Below the pieces are notes generated by a model. That model was not told where the DNA came from, made no database searches, and was given only the letters and a program-made list of their open reading frames with translations. The position numbers were made by a program, and so were the translations under genes. Below, one piece after another: positions 25,737 through 33,646 of a DNA stretch of 64,000 bases; position 1 is the stretch's first letter; each line of letters opens with the position of its first letter. The stretch is from Hyphomonadaceae bacterium JAD_PAG50586_4 (GTDB taxonomy: Bacteria; Pseudomonadota; Alphaproteobacteria; Caulobacterales; Aquidulcibacteraceae). The DNA lies in assembly GCA_023242925.1 (NCBI GenBank), contig CP096134.1, forward strand, positions 3,677,501 to 3,741,500, given 5' to 3'.

Positions 25737-25857
25737 AATGTCGCCAGTGGGCCAGCGACGCGCCATCGGCGAAATTTCTCGAGTGACCGTCGCGCCGCAA
25801 TCCTGCCGTTGCCGCCATGCTCGTGAATTCGGCGCGACGTCGCCGGAAACCGACATT
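25737..25857 (+). repeat. array element copy 17 (complete, good type copy)
   Basis: 121 bp with both inverted ends: AATGTCGCC at 25737 and GACATT ending at 25857. Contains GGGCCAGCGACGCGCCATCG, AAATTTCTCGAGTGACCG and GTGAATTCGGCGCGACGTCG. The TCA stop of the next gene shares its last base with the element. Confidence 0.95.
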
Positions 25858-26294
25858 CAGCCGAGGCCGTTACATGCACCCAACTCGGGTTCTGCGCTCA
25901 CGCCTTCGAGCTGAATTGGCAGCAACCGCTGTGTCTCAAGATCAAAGTAGATTGTCACGACTGAGCAGCCCCCGTCCAAGACCAGAGGAAGTTGCCACCG
26001 TGACGCCATGGTAAAGGCGTTCGGGATGGATGCTACCGTGACGGCGCCGGTGTGTGCCGTCTCTTCAAGCGCGTCACGCAGCAGGAAAACCCCTACAATC
26101 ACCTCACGTCCGTTCAGTTGATCGGGTGCGTAGTAACGACTGTAGAGCTCCAGCGGTCCGGCGCCGCGCGGCATCACCATTTGATCTTCGATTGCTCGAA
26201 TGGATGTCTCCGCCACCGACGTCTGGGCGACCGCACGAGTTCCGCTCGCAAGCACAAGCAGGGCGACAATCAGCGCGACAAGGGAGCGGCTCAT
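25857..26294 (-). CDS. secreted hypothetical protein
   Basis: 145 residues from MSRSLVALIVALLVLASGTR, with Sec cleavage after AVAQ (about residue 24). The mature domain has ELYSRYYAPDQLNGREVIVG, DGGCSVVTIYFDLETQRLLP and ends AELGACNGLG-like with a second Cys, so one disulfide is likely. No family is recognised. The stop codon TGA overlaps the AATGTC (reverse strand) end of element copy 17, i.e. the element begins within the gene's stop codon. Single gene in its segment. Confidence 0.6.
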   Translation of the reverse strand: MSRSLVALIVALLVLASGTRAVAQTSVAETSIRAIEDQMVMPRGAGPLELYSRYYAPDQLNGREVIVGVFLLRDALEETAHTGAVTVASIPNAFTMASRWQLPLVLDGGCSVVTIYFDLETQRLLPIQLEGVSAEPELGACNGLG

Positions 26295-26340
26295 AGGTCT
26301 AACATAGCCGACGAAATCAAATGTTGGGAGAAGCCGGATC

Positions 26341-26448
26341 GGGTCACGCCGGGCCAATCTGAATTTTTCTCAGATGACCGGCGCGATTCAAAGCAGTCGC
26401 TCGCGCCCTACCCGTCAATTCGGCATACGTTCGCCGAAAGTCGTCATT
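26341..26448 (+). repeat. array element copy 18
   Basis: GTCACGCCGGGCC left, TTTTTCTCAGATGACCGGCG, GCCCTACCCGTCAATTCGGC and CGTTCGCCGAAAGTCGTCATT at the right end. Confidence 0.9.
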
Positions 26449-26512
26449 CGCCGCTACGTACCCTCACGGCCAGGGCCTTCTTTCTCGGCATCGTTGAACG
26501 TAATGTCTCCCC

Positions 26513-27065
26513 GTGACCTCCGCAGACGCCATCCATCCATTTCCAAGCACCCTAGCTGCTGAGACTTCGAGCGTCCTCGAAAAGCTCACATCGCGCCCGA
26601 GTGCCCTATCTCCAAACACGTTTGACGTGGCTGTGGAAGGTGAGCGCCTTATCATTCCGACGCGAATTTACGTTGATGAGACGATGTTTCGGATCACGAG
26701 CCTGGATCAGCGGCCTTACGCCGACTGTCTACTAACCCGCCATCACGACGGCTTTGTCCGCGCTCGGGCGCTAGCAAGCATGATCACCCTTAATCAGCCA
26801 TGGTCGATGCCATTCCTCATCCAGCTCGTGGGGGAGTATGTGATCGAGATTCTCGACCAAGTCGAAATCGGATCTCGACAAGATCGATCCAATCGTTATC
26901 GCGGCCTTCGTGCGCGAGAACCCGTCGTTCATGCGGCGCACTCGGGACCGGGTCGTGAGCTATTGGAATTGCTACTACAGGAGCCGCTTCCCACTGGAGG
27001 ACTACGTTGGCTCCAGGTTGGTCCAACGACTCGAAGCAACGGCAAGCGCACGGCCGCCGCCCCCG
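26513..27065 (+). pseudogene. hypothetical protein gene with a frameshift
   Basis: The first frame encodes a coherent cytoplasmic protein (about 120 residues: AVEGERLIIPTRIYVDETMF, LTRHHDGFVRARALASMI, FLIQLVGEYVIEILDQVEI). It then loses sense. The neighbouring frame continues sensibly from about 26868 (LDKIDPIVIAAFVRENPSFM, then RRTRDRVVSYWNCYYRSRFP and YVGSRLVQRLEA), so one indel lies near 26865-26875. No stop codon in that frame precedes element copy 19, so the 3' end is either truncated by the element or contains a second shift. I do not recognise the family. It may be a real pseudogene or carry a sequencing indel. Confidence 0.6.
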
Positions 27066-27139
27066 TCCATGACGGAGCGGAGCGGTGCAGCCACTCGCGC
27101 CCGGCCAGTCAATTCGGCGCGGTCTCGCCGATACCTGCC
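27065..27139 (+). repeat. array element copy 19, left half missing
   Basis: CACTCGCGCCCGGCCAGTC followed by AATTCGGCGCGGTCTCGCCG. Three bases before the stop codon of the agmatine deiminase gene. Confidence 0.8.
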
Positions 27140-27141
27140 TC

Positions 27142-28223
27142 TCACAAGGGCTCTTGTTGCGTCACGCAGTGAACGCCGCCACCGTTCTCGTAGATGCGGT
27201 CGAGGTTAAGCGTGACGATCCGGCGGCCGGGAAAGAGTCGCTCGAAGGCAGCGCGCGAGAGCCCATCGGCGCGGGCATCGCCAAATTCGGGCGAGTAGAG
27301 CGCGCCGTTGCCGACATAGTAATTGGTGTAGGCGGAGAAGAAATCAGCGCGCCGTGATCGGGTCTGAAGCGCGTCTTCAATCTCGACGATCTCAAAGGTA
27401 CGGCCTCGCGCATCGCGCGCTCGCGACAGAACTCTCTTGGCCTCCAGCTGGGCGTCAGCGTTTTCGGTCGTGTCTTCCGGGTTGAAGGCCATCATCAGCA
27501 CACCGGGGCGCACAATGCGGACCGAACCGTCAATGTGCCCGTCGGTGATATCGAGCCCCCGAACGCCAGGGGTCCAAATCACCGTCTCGACACCAAGCAG
27601 CCGCTTAAGCTCAACCTCAATCTCATCGCGCGCGAGCCCGGGATTGCGGTTGTCATTGACCCAACAGCTTTCAGTCAAGATCAGAGTGCCGTCGCCATCG
27701 TACTCCAGCCCACCGCCTTCGCCGACGAGATGCGTTTCAACCCGATCGCAGCCTGCACTCGCCGCGATGGCGCGCGCTACCAGTCTATCCCTCGCGTGTC
27801 CTTGCTTGTCGCCCCAGGCATTGAAATTGAGGTCTAGAGCTGCTTTAGCGCCCGTTGCGGAGCGCACAAACACGGGGCCGCTGTCGCGCGCCCACATATC
27901 ATCCGTCGCCACATCGAGAAGTCGTACGCGCGGTCCACATAGGCGAGCTGCGAGTGGATGGACTGAAGCATCGGCCAGCATGGTGACAGGTTCGTGCTCA
28001 GCAATTGCCGCAGAAAGTCGCCCTATCGTTTCCTGCACGCTCTCATAATAGGCCCCTCGACCACCGTACACGGACGGCGTTGAGGGCCAACACATCCACG
28101 TCTGCGCATGAGCTGCGTCTTCGGCGGGGGCTTGAAAAACTGCATGGACGACCGGTTGGAACTGCCACCGCAACCTAGCGTGACCAAGCTGAGAGCCAAG
28201 CCGTAGAAGTGTCTGCGGTTCAT
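27142..28223 (-). CDS. agmatine deiminase / peptidyl-arginine deiminase family protein with signal sequence, frameshifted
   Basis: The catalytic domain (27142-28150) is a PAD_porph/agmatine deiminase: TWMCWPS near the start, DMWARDSGPVFVRSATGA (substrate loop), LDLNFNAWGDKQ, GGGLEYDGDGTLILTESCWV (catalytic Glu/Asp), GLDITDGHIDGSVRIV (catalytic Asp-x-His) and the C-terminal GGGVHCVTQQEPL with the nucleophilic Cys. Agmatine deiminase hydrolyses agmatine to N-carbamoylputrescine and ammonia. A start MNRRHFYGLALSLVTLGCGG at 28223, in another frame, supplies a signal/lipobox; one extra base in the T5 or C5 run near 28120-28140 would fuse them. Membrane-anchored versions occur in Gram-negatives. 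The stop touches element copy 19. Confidence 0.85.
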
Positions 28224-28235
28224 CGCTATCTCAAG

Positions 28236-28342
28236 TAACATGCCCGGGCGATCCCCAGAAACTCCGTCGATAGGCTTATTCGCCCAACTGCAGCCGTTGG
28301 TCATGCTGCAGGAGCTAAGGCAGGTCGTCGCCGATTGCTGCC
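28236..28342 (+). repeat. array element copy 20 (subfamily 2)
   Basis: CTGCAGCCGTTGGTCATGCTGC centre, AGCTAAGGCAGGTCGTCGCCG right block; the left half is degenerate. Confidence 0.7.
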
Positions 28343-28390
28343 GTTCGCGATGCCTGGTCCTACGGTCCGCCGACAACGCCTGTTTTGCCG

Positions 28391-28810
28391 TTACGCAGGC
28401 CAAGCCGGATGAGCAACGAACGGAAATTTTGCCTTCCATTTGCTCGCAACATTTTCCAAAGGCACATTTCTTTCTGTGTAGTGCAGCTCCGGTGGTATTT
28501 GGGCGGCGGGAAACAACTTGGAGAATGCCGCAGCACCACACCACTGAGCGTACGCGAGCATATATTCTTCGTTTACGGTTCCGGTCGGATAGCGACGGAT
28601 ATCATCGACCAGTGCGAACACCTTAAGCAGCACTTCGTCTTGCCGATTAAGCAGGCTCAGCTGTTGCACCTCCATTAGTCGCCACGGAACCGTTAGATGA
28701 GGCGGTGGATGATGAGCGCGCAAAAGATTAAGCGCTTCTCCATGGCGCCCGCTCGCGGCCAAGGGCTCCACCCTCGCCCATGCAAACGCGGCTTGTAACC
28801 TCGCTAACAA
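28391..28810 (-). CDS. hypothetical cytoplasmic protein
   Basis: 139 residues, helical. RVEPLAASGRHGEALNLLRA and EVQQLSLLNRQDEVLLKVFA read like two TPR-type helix pairs, followed by DDIRRYPTGTVNEEYMLAYA, then QWCGAAAFSKLFPAAQIPPE and a Trp/Lys-rich end. The first residues (MLARLQAAFAWARVEPLAA) may not be the true start. I do not recognise a named family. The gene lies alone between copy 20 and the short copy 21. Confidence 0.55.
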   Translation of the reverse strand: MLARLQAAFAWARVEPLAASGRHGEALNLLRAHHPPPHLTVPWRLMEVQQLSLLNRQDEVLLKVFALVDDIRRYPTGTVNEEYMLAYAQWCGAAAFSKLFPAAQIPPELHYTERNVPLENVASKWKAKFPFVAHPAWPA

Positions 28811-28880
28811 GGCTACGACCCTCCACCAATTCCGAATAACGCGTCAAGCAGAGACACGCGAACTTTGTCGTTCGTAATAT

Positions 28881-28914
28881 TTGGATCAATCCGGCGCATC
28901 GCCGATTACGGGCG
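28881..28914 (+). repeat. array element copy 21, right end only
   Basis: TTGGATCAATCCGGCGCATCG then GCCGATTACGGGC. The stop codon of the next - strand gene (TTA at 28906-28908) lies inside it. Confidence 0.55.
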
Positions 28915-29235
28915 TTCGTCGGAAGGATCGGCATCGGGTTGACGCTCGTGGCGCTGACCGAGGTTCGCGCGAGTCGAATGCCGTGTGCGTGACAATGGCC
29001 CGCCACCCCACTCGGATGCTTCCTTGATTACGCGTGTAAACCACCGCTGCCCCCACAACACAAAAACAAGGGAGCAAATTCCCGCGAGAACCCGCAGAAA
29101 TTCCGTGAGCGGGCCGAGGTCCAGCAAAAACGTGGAGACGACAGCCAAGCCCAAGACGACCATCAGCACGACTACCACGCAGGCGACAAACGCCTTGGCT
29201 GGCGAACTCAAACCTCGCAGTGGATCGCGTCTCAT
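28906..29235 (-). CDS. two-helix membrane protein with charged C-terminus
   Basis: 109 residues from MRRDPLRGLSSPAKAFVACV. Two hydrophobic helices (about 13-38 and 46-66, LRVLAGICSLVFVLWGQRW) are followed by a hydrophilic tail rich in Arg, Asp and Glu (RHSTRANLGQRHERQPDADP). The basic N-terminus predicts both ends in the cytoplasm. Family not recognised. Its stop is within element copy 21, and its start is 35 bp before element copy 22. Confidence 0.55.
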   Translation of the reverse strand: MRRDPLRGLSSPAKAFVACVVVVLMVVLGLAVVSTFLLDLGPLTEFLRVLAGICSLVFVLWGQRWFTRVIKEASEWGGGPLSRTRHSTRANLGQRHERQPDADPSDERP

Positions 29236-29269
29236 GGGCGCCAAAGTACCACGGCGGTCGCCACTGCCC

Positions 29270-29390
29270 AATGTCCGCTCCGGGCCAGCCGCGCGCCATC
29301 AGCGAATTTTCCCGGATGGCTGGCGTGCTCCATTCGAGTCGCTCGCGCCCTGCCCGTCAATTCGGCGCGTCTTCGCCGTTAAAGGTCATT
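29270..29390 (+). repeat. array element copy 22 (complete)
   Basis: Both ends present: AATGTCCGC at 29270 and GGTCATT ending 29390. Contains GGGCCAGCCGCGCGCCATCA, GAATTTTCCCGGATGGCTGG and CCGTCAATTCGGCGCGTCTT. Confidence 0.95.
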
Positions 29391-29510
29391 GGTTTTGGCG
29401 CCGCTGAGCGGTGATCTGTACGCAAACGGTGATCCGCAGCGCGCGACACCTTGACCGTATTGCGACCGCCACGCGCGCGCTAGAGTCCCATCGATGAGAC
29501 AGGTGTGATC

Positions 29511-30077
29511 ATGGCGGCAAGATCAATTGTGCAACCATGCGCCCTCCCAGTGACCAGCCACCTTAGAAACCACCTGCCACGCGTTGACTACGTCGATAGC
29601 TTCCATGTCGCCGCGGCTTCAGAAGACATGAGCATGGTCGAGGTCCACGCCGCGCTGCTGGGTCACCTCCCGCGCACCTTCAAACACCTGCTCGTGTTGC
29701 GCTCGCTGATCGTTAGGCCCTTGGGCATTCGCGGCGTGAGTTATGATGACCTAGCGGCTGGTCTTGAGACCTCACGCCCCTACGCCGTGGGCGACAAGAT
29801 CGGGCGGTGAACGATTTTCGCTGAGACGCGTGACGAACTCATAACAGGCAGCGACGACAAACATCTCGACTTTCGAGTCTCTGTGTTGCGCGACCTAGAG
29901 GCCGGTAGTGAACGCATCGTCTTGTCGACTGGCGTACAGACGCACAATGCGTTGGGACGCGCCTACCTGGCCGCGATCCTTCCATTCCACCGGTTTGGGA
30001 TAACCCAGTTGCTGACCCGTGCTGCGCAAGCCGGCCGCCTCGACAGGACGGCCCCTCACAGGACCGTGTCCGCTTAG
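29511..30077 (+). pseudogene. DUF2867-like gene interrupted by an in-frame TGA
   Basis: The frame is coherent before and after a TGA at 29808-29810: upstream LRNHLPRVDYVDSFHVAAAS, VHAALLGHLPRTFKHLLVLR and SRPYAVGDKIGR; downstream TIFAETRDELITGSDDKHLD, FRVSVLRDLEAGSERIVLST and ALGRAYLAAILPFHRFGITQ. This is the order of DUF2867 family proteins (about 185 residues), with the GDKIG...F and DDKHLDFR motifs. Replacing the stop by Trp (TGG) restores the gene, so this is a substitution-type break, unlike the homopolymer shifts elsewhere. Function of the family is unknown. The terminal TAG lies within the left end of element copy 23. Confidence 0.75.
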
Positions 30078-30182
30078 CGCCAGACGAGGCCGGCGCAGCG
30101 ACCCCGACCGGCTGTGTCGATCCGATCCGGTCAATCGCATAGCGCCGGCACAACCGGCTCAATCTCGCCGAGATCAGACATA
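30065..30182 (+). repeat. array element copy 23 (divergent)
   Basis: GTGTCCGC left and GATCAGACAT right ends are kept; the middle is degenerate (GGTCAATCGCATAGCGCCGG). TCTCGCCGAGA is recognisable. Confidence 0.65.
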
Positions 30183-30193
30183 CGGCACGAACT

Positions 30194-30325
30194 TCAGAGG
30201 CAGACGCCTCGAATTGCGCACCAACTCAAGACCCAAAGGTACACGACACCAAGGGCCAATAACGCGAGCCCCGCCGCGCTCACTACCGCGATGGTCACGA
30301 ACTTCAGGGCTTTCCGCATCTTCAT
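30194..30325 (-). CDS. 43-residue single-helix membrane protein
   Basis: A short gene with ATG at 30323-30325 (GTG six codons earlier is possible) and TGA at 30194-30196. The product MKMRKALKFVTIAVVSAAGL has three basic residues before a hydrophobic helix (about 8-35, including LALLALGVVYLWVLSW) and ends CAIRGVCL with two Cys. It fills the segment between copies 23 and 24, with the stop 12 bp after copy 23. It resembles the 38-residue protein at 24761 in plan but not in sequence. Confidence 0.6.
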   Translation of the reverse strand: MKMRKALKFVTIAVVSAAGLALLALGVVYLWVLSWCAIRGVCL

Positions 30326-30352
30326 ATGGAACGGGTACCACACGACCGGCCC

Positions 30353-30472
30353 AATGTCCGGATTGGGCCAGCGGGCCTCATACCGTGGATTTCCGCGACC
30401 GGCCTACTCTCTCCATAACGGACAGTGATTCAGCGCCCACAGCAATGGCGTGTTGTCGCCGAAACCGGTCAC
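30353..30472 (+). repeat. array element copy 24 (third variant)
   Basis: AATGTCCGG left end, GGGCCAGCGGGCC, GATTTCCGCGACCGGCC, then ACAGCAATGGCGTGTTGTCG and CCGAAACCGGTCA, a right half shared with copy 13. Confidence 0.85.
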
Positions 30473-30479
30473 CGACAAC

Positions 30480-31157
30480 CTAGTCTTCGAATCCAACAAA
30501 TACCGTCGCCTCATCGACACGCTTGCGTTCGGACACGACCGCGTTTGCCGGGAAGGTGTCATCGGGCCAGCCCAGCGCGATGCTATTCATGATGACCTGA
30601 TCGTCGGCTATTCCGGCATGCTCCCGCACTACTGGCGACTGCATAATGCCCTGGCTGTTAATGACCGCGCCCAGGCCGCGAGACCAAGCGGCATTCACCA
30701 AGGCGGTCGCGACCGCGCCGCAATCGAACGGCGCATCATCGCTGCCATGGAGCACGCGATCATAGGTCACGATCACGCACACGGGCGCGTCGAACTGGCG
30801 AAAGCCGCGCAACACCCAGTCTTGCCGCTTCTCCGCGTCGTCGCGCGCGATCCCCATCGCGGCGAACAATTGCTTGGCGACGCCGATCTGGCGCTCGCGG
30901 TGATGGCCAGCAAAAGCCGGACCTGTGCGAAATTCACGCGATTGCGGGACACCCGCCACCATCCGCTCGGTGTTGCCGGCGCGGATCCGGTTCAGAGGTT
31001 CACCGGTGACGATGTAGAAATTCCACGGCTGGGTGTTCATCGATGACGGGGCGCGCATCGCGAGGCCGATGATTTCTTCAATCAATGCTTTGGGCACGGG
31101 ATCGGGCTTGTAGCCGCGGATGCTCCGACGCCCAAGCATCACGTCATCAAACTTCAT
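30480..31157 (-). CDS. nitroreductase family FMN protein
   Basis: 225 residues from MKFDDVMLGRRSIRGYKPDP, with AGGGGCG upstream. Nitroreductase features in order: RRSIRGYKPDPVP (FMN phosphate-binding Arg), EIIGLAMRAPSSMNTQPWNF (about 28-47; NxQPW motif), PVCVIVTYDRVLH, ALVNAAWSRGLGAVINSQGI (about 157-176) and SIALGWPDDTFPANAVVSER near the end. It would reduce nitroaromatics, quinones or similar compounds with NAD(P)H. It is a single gene between elements 24 and 25, and its stop is 7 bp from copy 24. It is an ordinary-length, intact member of the family. Confidence 0.93.
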   Translation of the reverse strand: MKFDDVMLGRRSIRGYKPDPVPKALIEEIIGLAMRAPSSMNTQPWNFYIVTGEPLNRIRAGNTERMVAGVPQSREFRTGPAFAGHHRERQIGVAKQLFAAMGIARDDAEKRQDWVLRGFRQFDAPVCVIVTYDRVLHGSDDAPFDCGAVATALVNAAWSRGLGAVINSQGIMQSPVVREHAGIADDQVIMNSIALGWPDDTFPANAVVSERKRVDEATVFVGFED

Positions 31158-31186
31158 GCGGCGCCCCTGGAGATTCACGGCAGACA

Positions 31187-31256
31187 TAGTCGCTCAATCC
31201 CTGCCGTTCGTCATGCTTCGCGCGCTGAGGCCGGCCATCGCCGAAGTTGGAAATTG
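31187..31256 (+). repeat. array element copy 25, left half missing (subfamily 2)
   Basis: GTCGCTCAATCCCTGCCGTTC, CATGCTTCGCGCGCTGAGG and CCATCGCCGAAG. It directly precedes the ribosome-binding region of the nitroreductase gene. Confidence 0.75.
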
Positions 31257-31288
31257 CCGCTAATCTTCGAACCAAGCCTCGCCCTGCT

Positions 31289-31630
31289 TTAGAAGGCATT
31301 CTCGCGCGCGTTCCGCCGCAGTCGCCACCGCCCCCACTCCTCAGCGGTAATTGCTGAAAGTGATTTATCACGCGGCCCCAATGCAGCATCAAATACGGTG
31401 ACGAAGGTCGCTATCGCTTCAACTTCGTCGTGGTCCAACAACATCCAACCAAGCTGCTGCGCCGGAGGTTTGAAGTCGTGATCATCGAAGATGAAATTCA
31501 TCAAAAACTTCACCTCAGATGTGTCTTCGTACAAAGACGGCTTCCGGGCGTCCGCTAGGAACGCCAAGAGCTCGGCGCGCTGCCAAGGGTATTTCAGTTC
31601 AGACCAAGCGGACGGATACTTCTGTGTCAC
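31289..31630 (-). CDS. SCO4402-like small protein
   Basis: 113 residues assuming the GTG start at 31628-31630 (VTQKYPSAWSELKYPWQRAE); the longer frame runs backwards through element copy 26 and is not used. Segments SEVKFLMNFIFDDHDF, GWMLLDHDEVEAIATFVTVF and SLSAITAEEWGRWRLRRNAR follow the layout of the SCO4402 family of short cytoplasmic proteins, which have no known function. I hold this assignment with moderate confidence. Single gene in its segment. Confidence 0.6.
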   Translation of the reverse strand: MTQKYPSAWSELKYPWQRAELLAFLADARKPSLYEDTSEVKFLMNFIFDDHDFKPPAQQLGWMLLDHDEVEAIATFVTVFDAALGPRDKSLSAITAEEWGRWRLRRNARENAF

Positions 31631-31653
31631 GTCAGCATCTTCGCATCCGCCGC

Positions 31654-31772
31654 GATGTCCGCAACCGGCCACGGCTGGGCCAAGCGCCAAATTCTTGAAT
31701 GACCGCCGCGCTCTAAACCTGCCGCTGGCACCCTGCCCGCAAATTCGGCTCACGATCGCCGAAAACAGCCCT
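31654..31772 (+). repeat. array element copy 26
   Basis: GATGTCCGC left end, GGCCACGGCTGGGCC, AAATTCTTGAATGACCGC, CCTGCCGCTGGCACCCTGC and ACGATCGCCGAAAACAGCC. Confidence 0.92.
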
Positions 31773-31797
31773 ATGCAAAGCCCACCTACGGGCTGTT

Positions 31798-33089
31798 CTA
31801 GCCCGCCGGCTGACTGGGCGGCGTGAAGCCTTCCAGCAGCACAGCTGCGGGCGAAGGCGCGACAAATACTAAGACGTCGAACGAAAGAATCGCGCGCTGA
31901 ACCTCGGTCGGCAAGGTGCGCCAACGACTGGGACGCAGGCGCCAGGTGCGGAGATCGAACAACGTGATCTCACCCGGTTCGAGGTATGGTTCGATGAATG
32001 CCCACTGCCGCGCATAAATGTCCTCTGAGCACGAAGAGGCCGGACCGACAAATTGGGCGACTTGTCCTTCGCGCGGGCACAGCATGAGGATCGTCAGAGA
32101 TTGCGCACCACGTGCTGTGGCGAACTCCGAGACAAAGCCACCGAACCCTTGCACTTGCGTGGTCGACGCGCCTCGGTAAGCGTGACTCGCGCCGAGCTTA
32201 ATCACTACGCGCGGCGGTCTTGTGTCGACACTGGCGGCCATTTCGTAATGCTCTTGGAAGAGACGACGCATCAAATGCTCGCGTTCATTGTTTGCGATGT
32301 AAGTTTCCCCGCCCCCACCCGTGAAGGGCCTGTAAATTCGCTGTGACACGATCATCGCATCAATGAGCGCCGCGTAATCCGCGTCTCGACGCCGATTGAG
32401 CCTTTGGCGAAGTTGCTGCAGCGCAGCGGTATCCACCTGGGCCAGCCAATTGAGGTTTCCCTCACTGTTTGACAACAATTGTGTCGCTAGCGAGCGGGCC
32501 TCGGCAGCGCTTGCGTTGTCGGCGAGGTCGCGCATGAGCCAAGGCGCTGCGCCGATAAACACCTGATCCACACCCCAAATGGTCGGCGCACCGCGGACTC
32601 GCGAACGCAGTACGACTTCGTTGATCCAATCGACCTCGGATTGCCAGCTGTAGAAGGGCGCGCCAGGAGCACCCCGTGCGAACCAAGGAAGGATCGCCAT
32701 GCTTCTGGTCCGCCCGCACGCAATTCCCGTTCGAGCGCCCGGGTGACCCAAGGATCCGATTCCGAGACAGCGTAATTGTAGCCAAGAGCATTCAAGTCGC
32801 GCCAATACGCTTGCGCAAACTGCGCGATACCGGAATTGCCGTGTTGCTCACCAAGGATGACGAATTGGGCGCTCTGTCCGAGCGTTCGGAGAAAGTCTGC
32901 GCCTTCGCCAGTAAGGGCGCCGTTCTCAATACGTGCAGTACGCCGCGAATGTAGCACGAGCGCGTCAAAGAGCGCCTCGGGGGTCGCACCTGGCGGCGCG
33001 GGTGGCGGCGAAGGGATGTCCTGGGCCGTTGCTATGGACGCTCCGCACGCAAGCGAAATGGCCAGCGTCACTGCAATGAGGAATTTCAT
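31798..33089 (-). CDS. secreted erythromycin-esterase/ChaN-like protein, frameshifted
   Basis: Start MKFLIAVTLAISLACGASIA at 33089 (GGGGGCG upstream) with Sec cleavage after ATAQ. The first part (to about 32690) has LGQSAQFVILGEQHGNSGIA (about 66-85), a GExHG motif typical of the erythromycin esterase/ChaN/TraB superfamily, and NYAVSESDPWVTRALERELR. The rest continues in another frame (APFYSWQSEVDWINEVVLRS, RVVIKLGASHAYRGASTTQV, YLEPGEITLFDLRTWRL) to 31798. One missing base in the C4 run near 32672-32675 joins them into about 430 residues. The conserved KLGASHAYRG His fits the same fold. It is probably a periplasmic hydrolase or haem-binding protein; the substrate is unknown. Confidence 0.7.
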
Positions 33090-33310
33090 CAATCGCCCCC
33101 TTTTCTGTATGTGATGCTTCCCCGCCGCGGCTTGGATGCGGCGTGCGACATGCGGGAGGGCTTCGGAGATCGCAATCCCTACCCCAACAAGCACCGCAGC
33201 GACCCGCAGCTAAGAGCTTGTATCTCGCCAGTCATGATCGAGAGGCGTCGCGCTCAATTCGAAACACCAACGCTGCACAATCCCACCACGCAATCATTCA
33301 CCGAGTGATC
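33090..33310. other. non-coding upstream region
   Basis: About 220 bp upstream of the ChaN-like gene. No convincing short gene, hairpin or repeat is seen. Confidence 0.3.
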
Positions 33311-33433
33311 GTTGAGCGGCCCGAATGGGCCACGGCACGGCACTGAGCAACATTTCTCGAATGACCTACGCGCCGCAATCCTGCCGCTGGCGCCTGCTCG
33401 TCAATTCGGCGCGATCTCGCCGAAGGAAGACAC
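33311..33433 (+). repeat. array element copy 27, last before the catabolic island
   Basis: GGGCCACGGCACGGCACTGA, CAACATTTCTCGAATGACCT, CCTGCCGCTGGCGCCTGC, GTCAATTCGGCGCGATCTCG and GAAGACACTC. Its left half is close to copies 28 and 32 across the island (GGGCCACGGC plus CATTTCTCGAATGAC). Confidence 0.93.
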
Positions 33434-33646
33434 TCGGTGGCGGCGCGGGCCGCCGCCCATCCGGTCACAAGCAAAGCATGATCACTGGCGTCGCTCCGCG
33501 TTCGATCATGAACGGGCCCAGTTCTTGTCCCGATGCGGTCACGCGCACGCTCAGGGTCATGCGCGACCCGCTAACTCGCCCCTTGCACGTTCGCGGAACC
33601 CGCCACGAAGATCGGCGCCAATGCAGTCGGGCGTTTCGCTGGCGCC
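33434..33646. other. spacer with possible gene remnant
   Basis: On the - strand a 31-codon frame (33465-33560, MTLSVRVTASGQELGPFMIE start) could be the tail of a degraded gene. There is no ribosome binding site or family; otherwise nothing is seen. Confidence 0.25.

Noticed and set aside
3855..33433. CRISPR array
   Set aside because: Repeat copies are ~118 bp, diverged, 0.2-8 kb apart and separated by genes, not by short uniform spacers.
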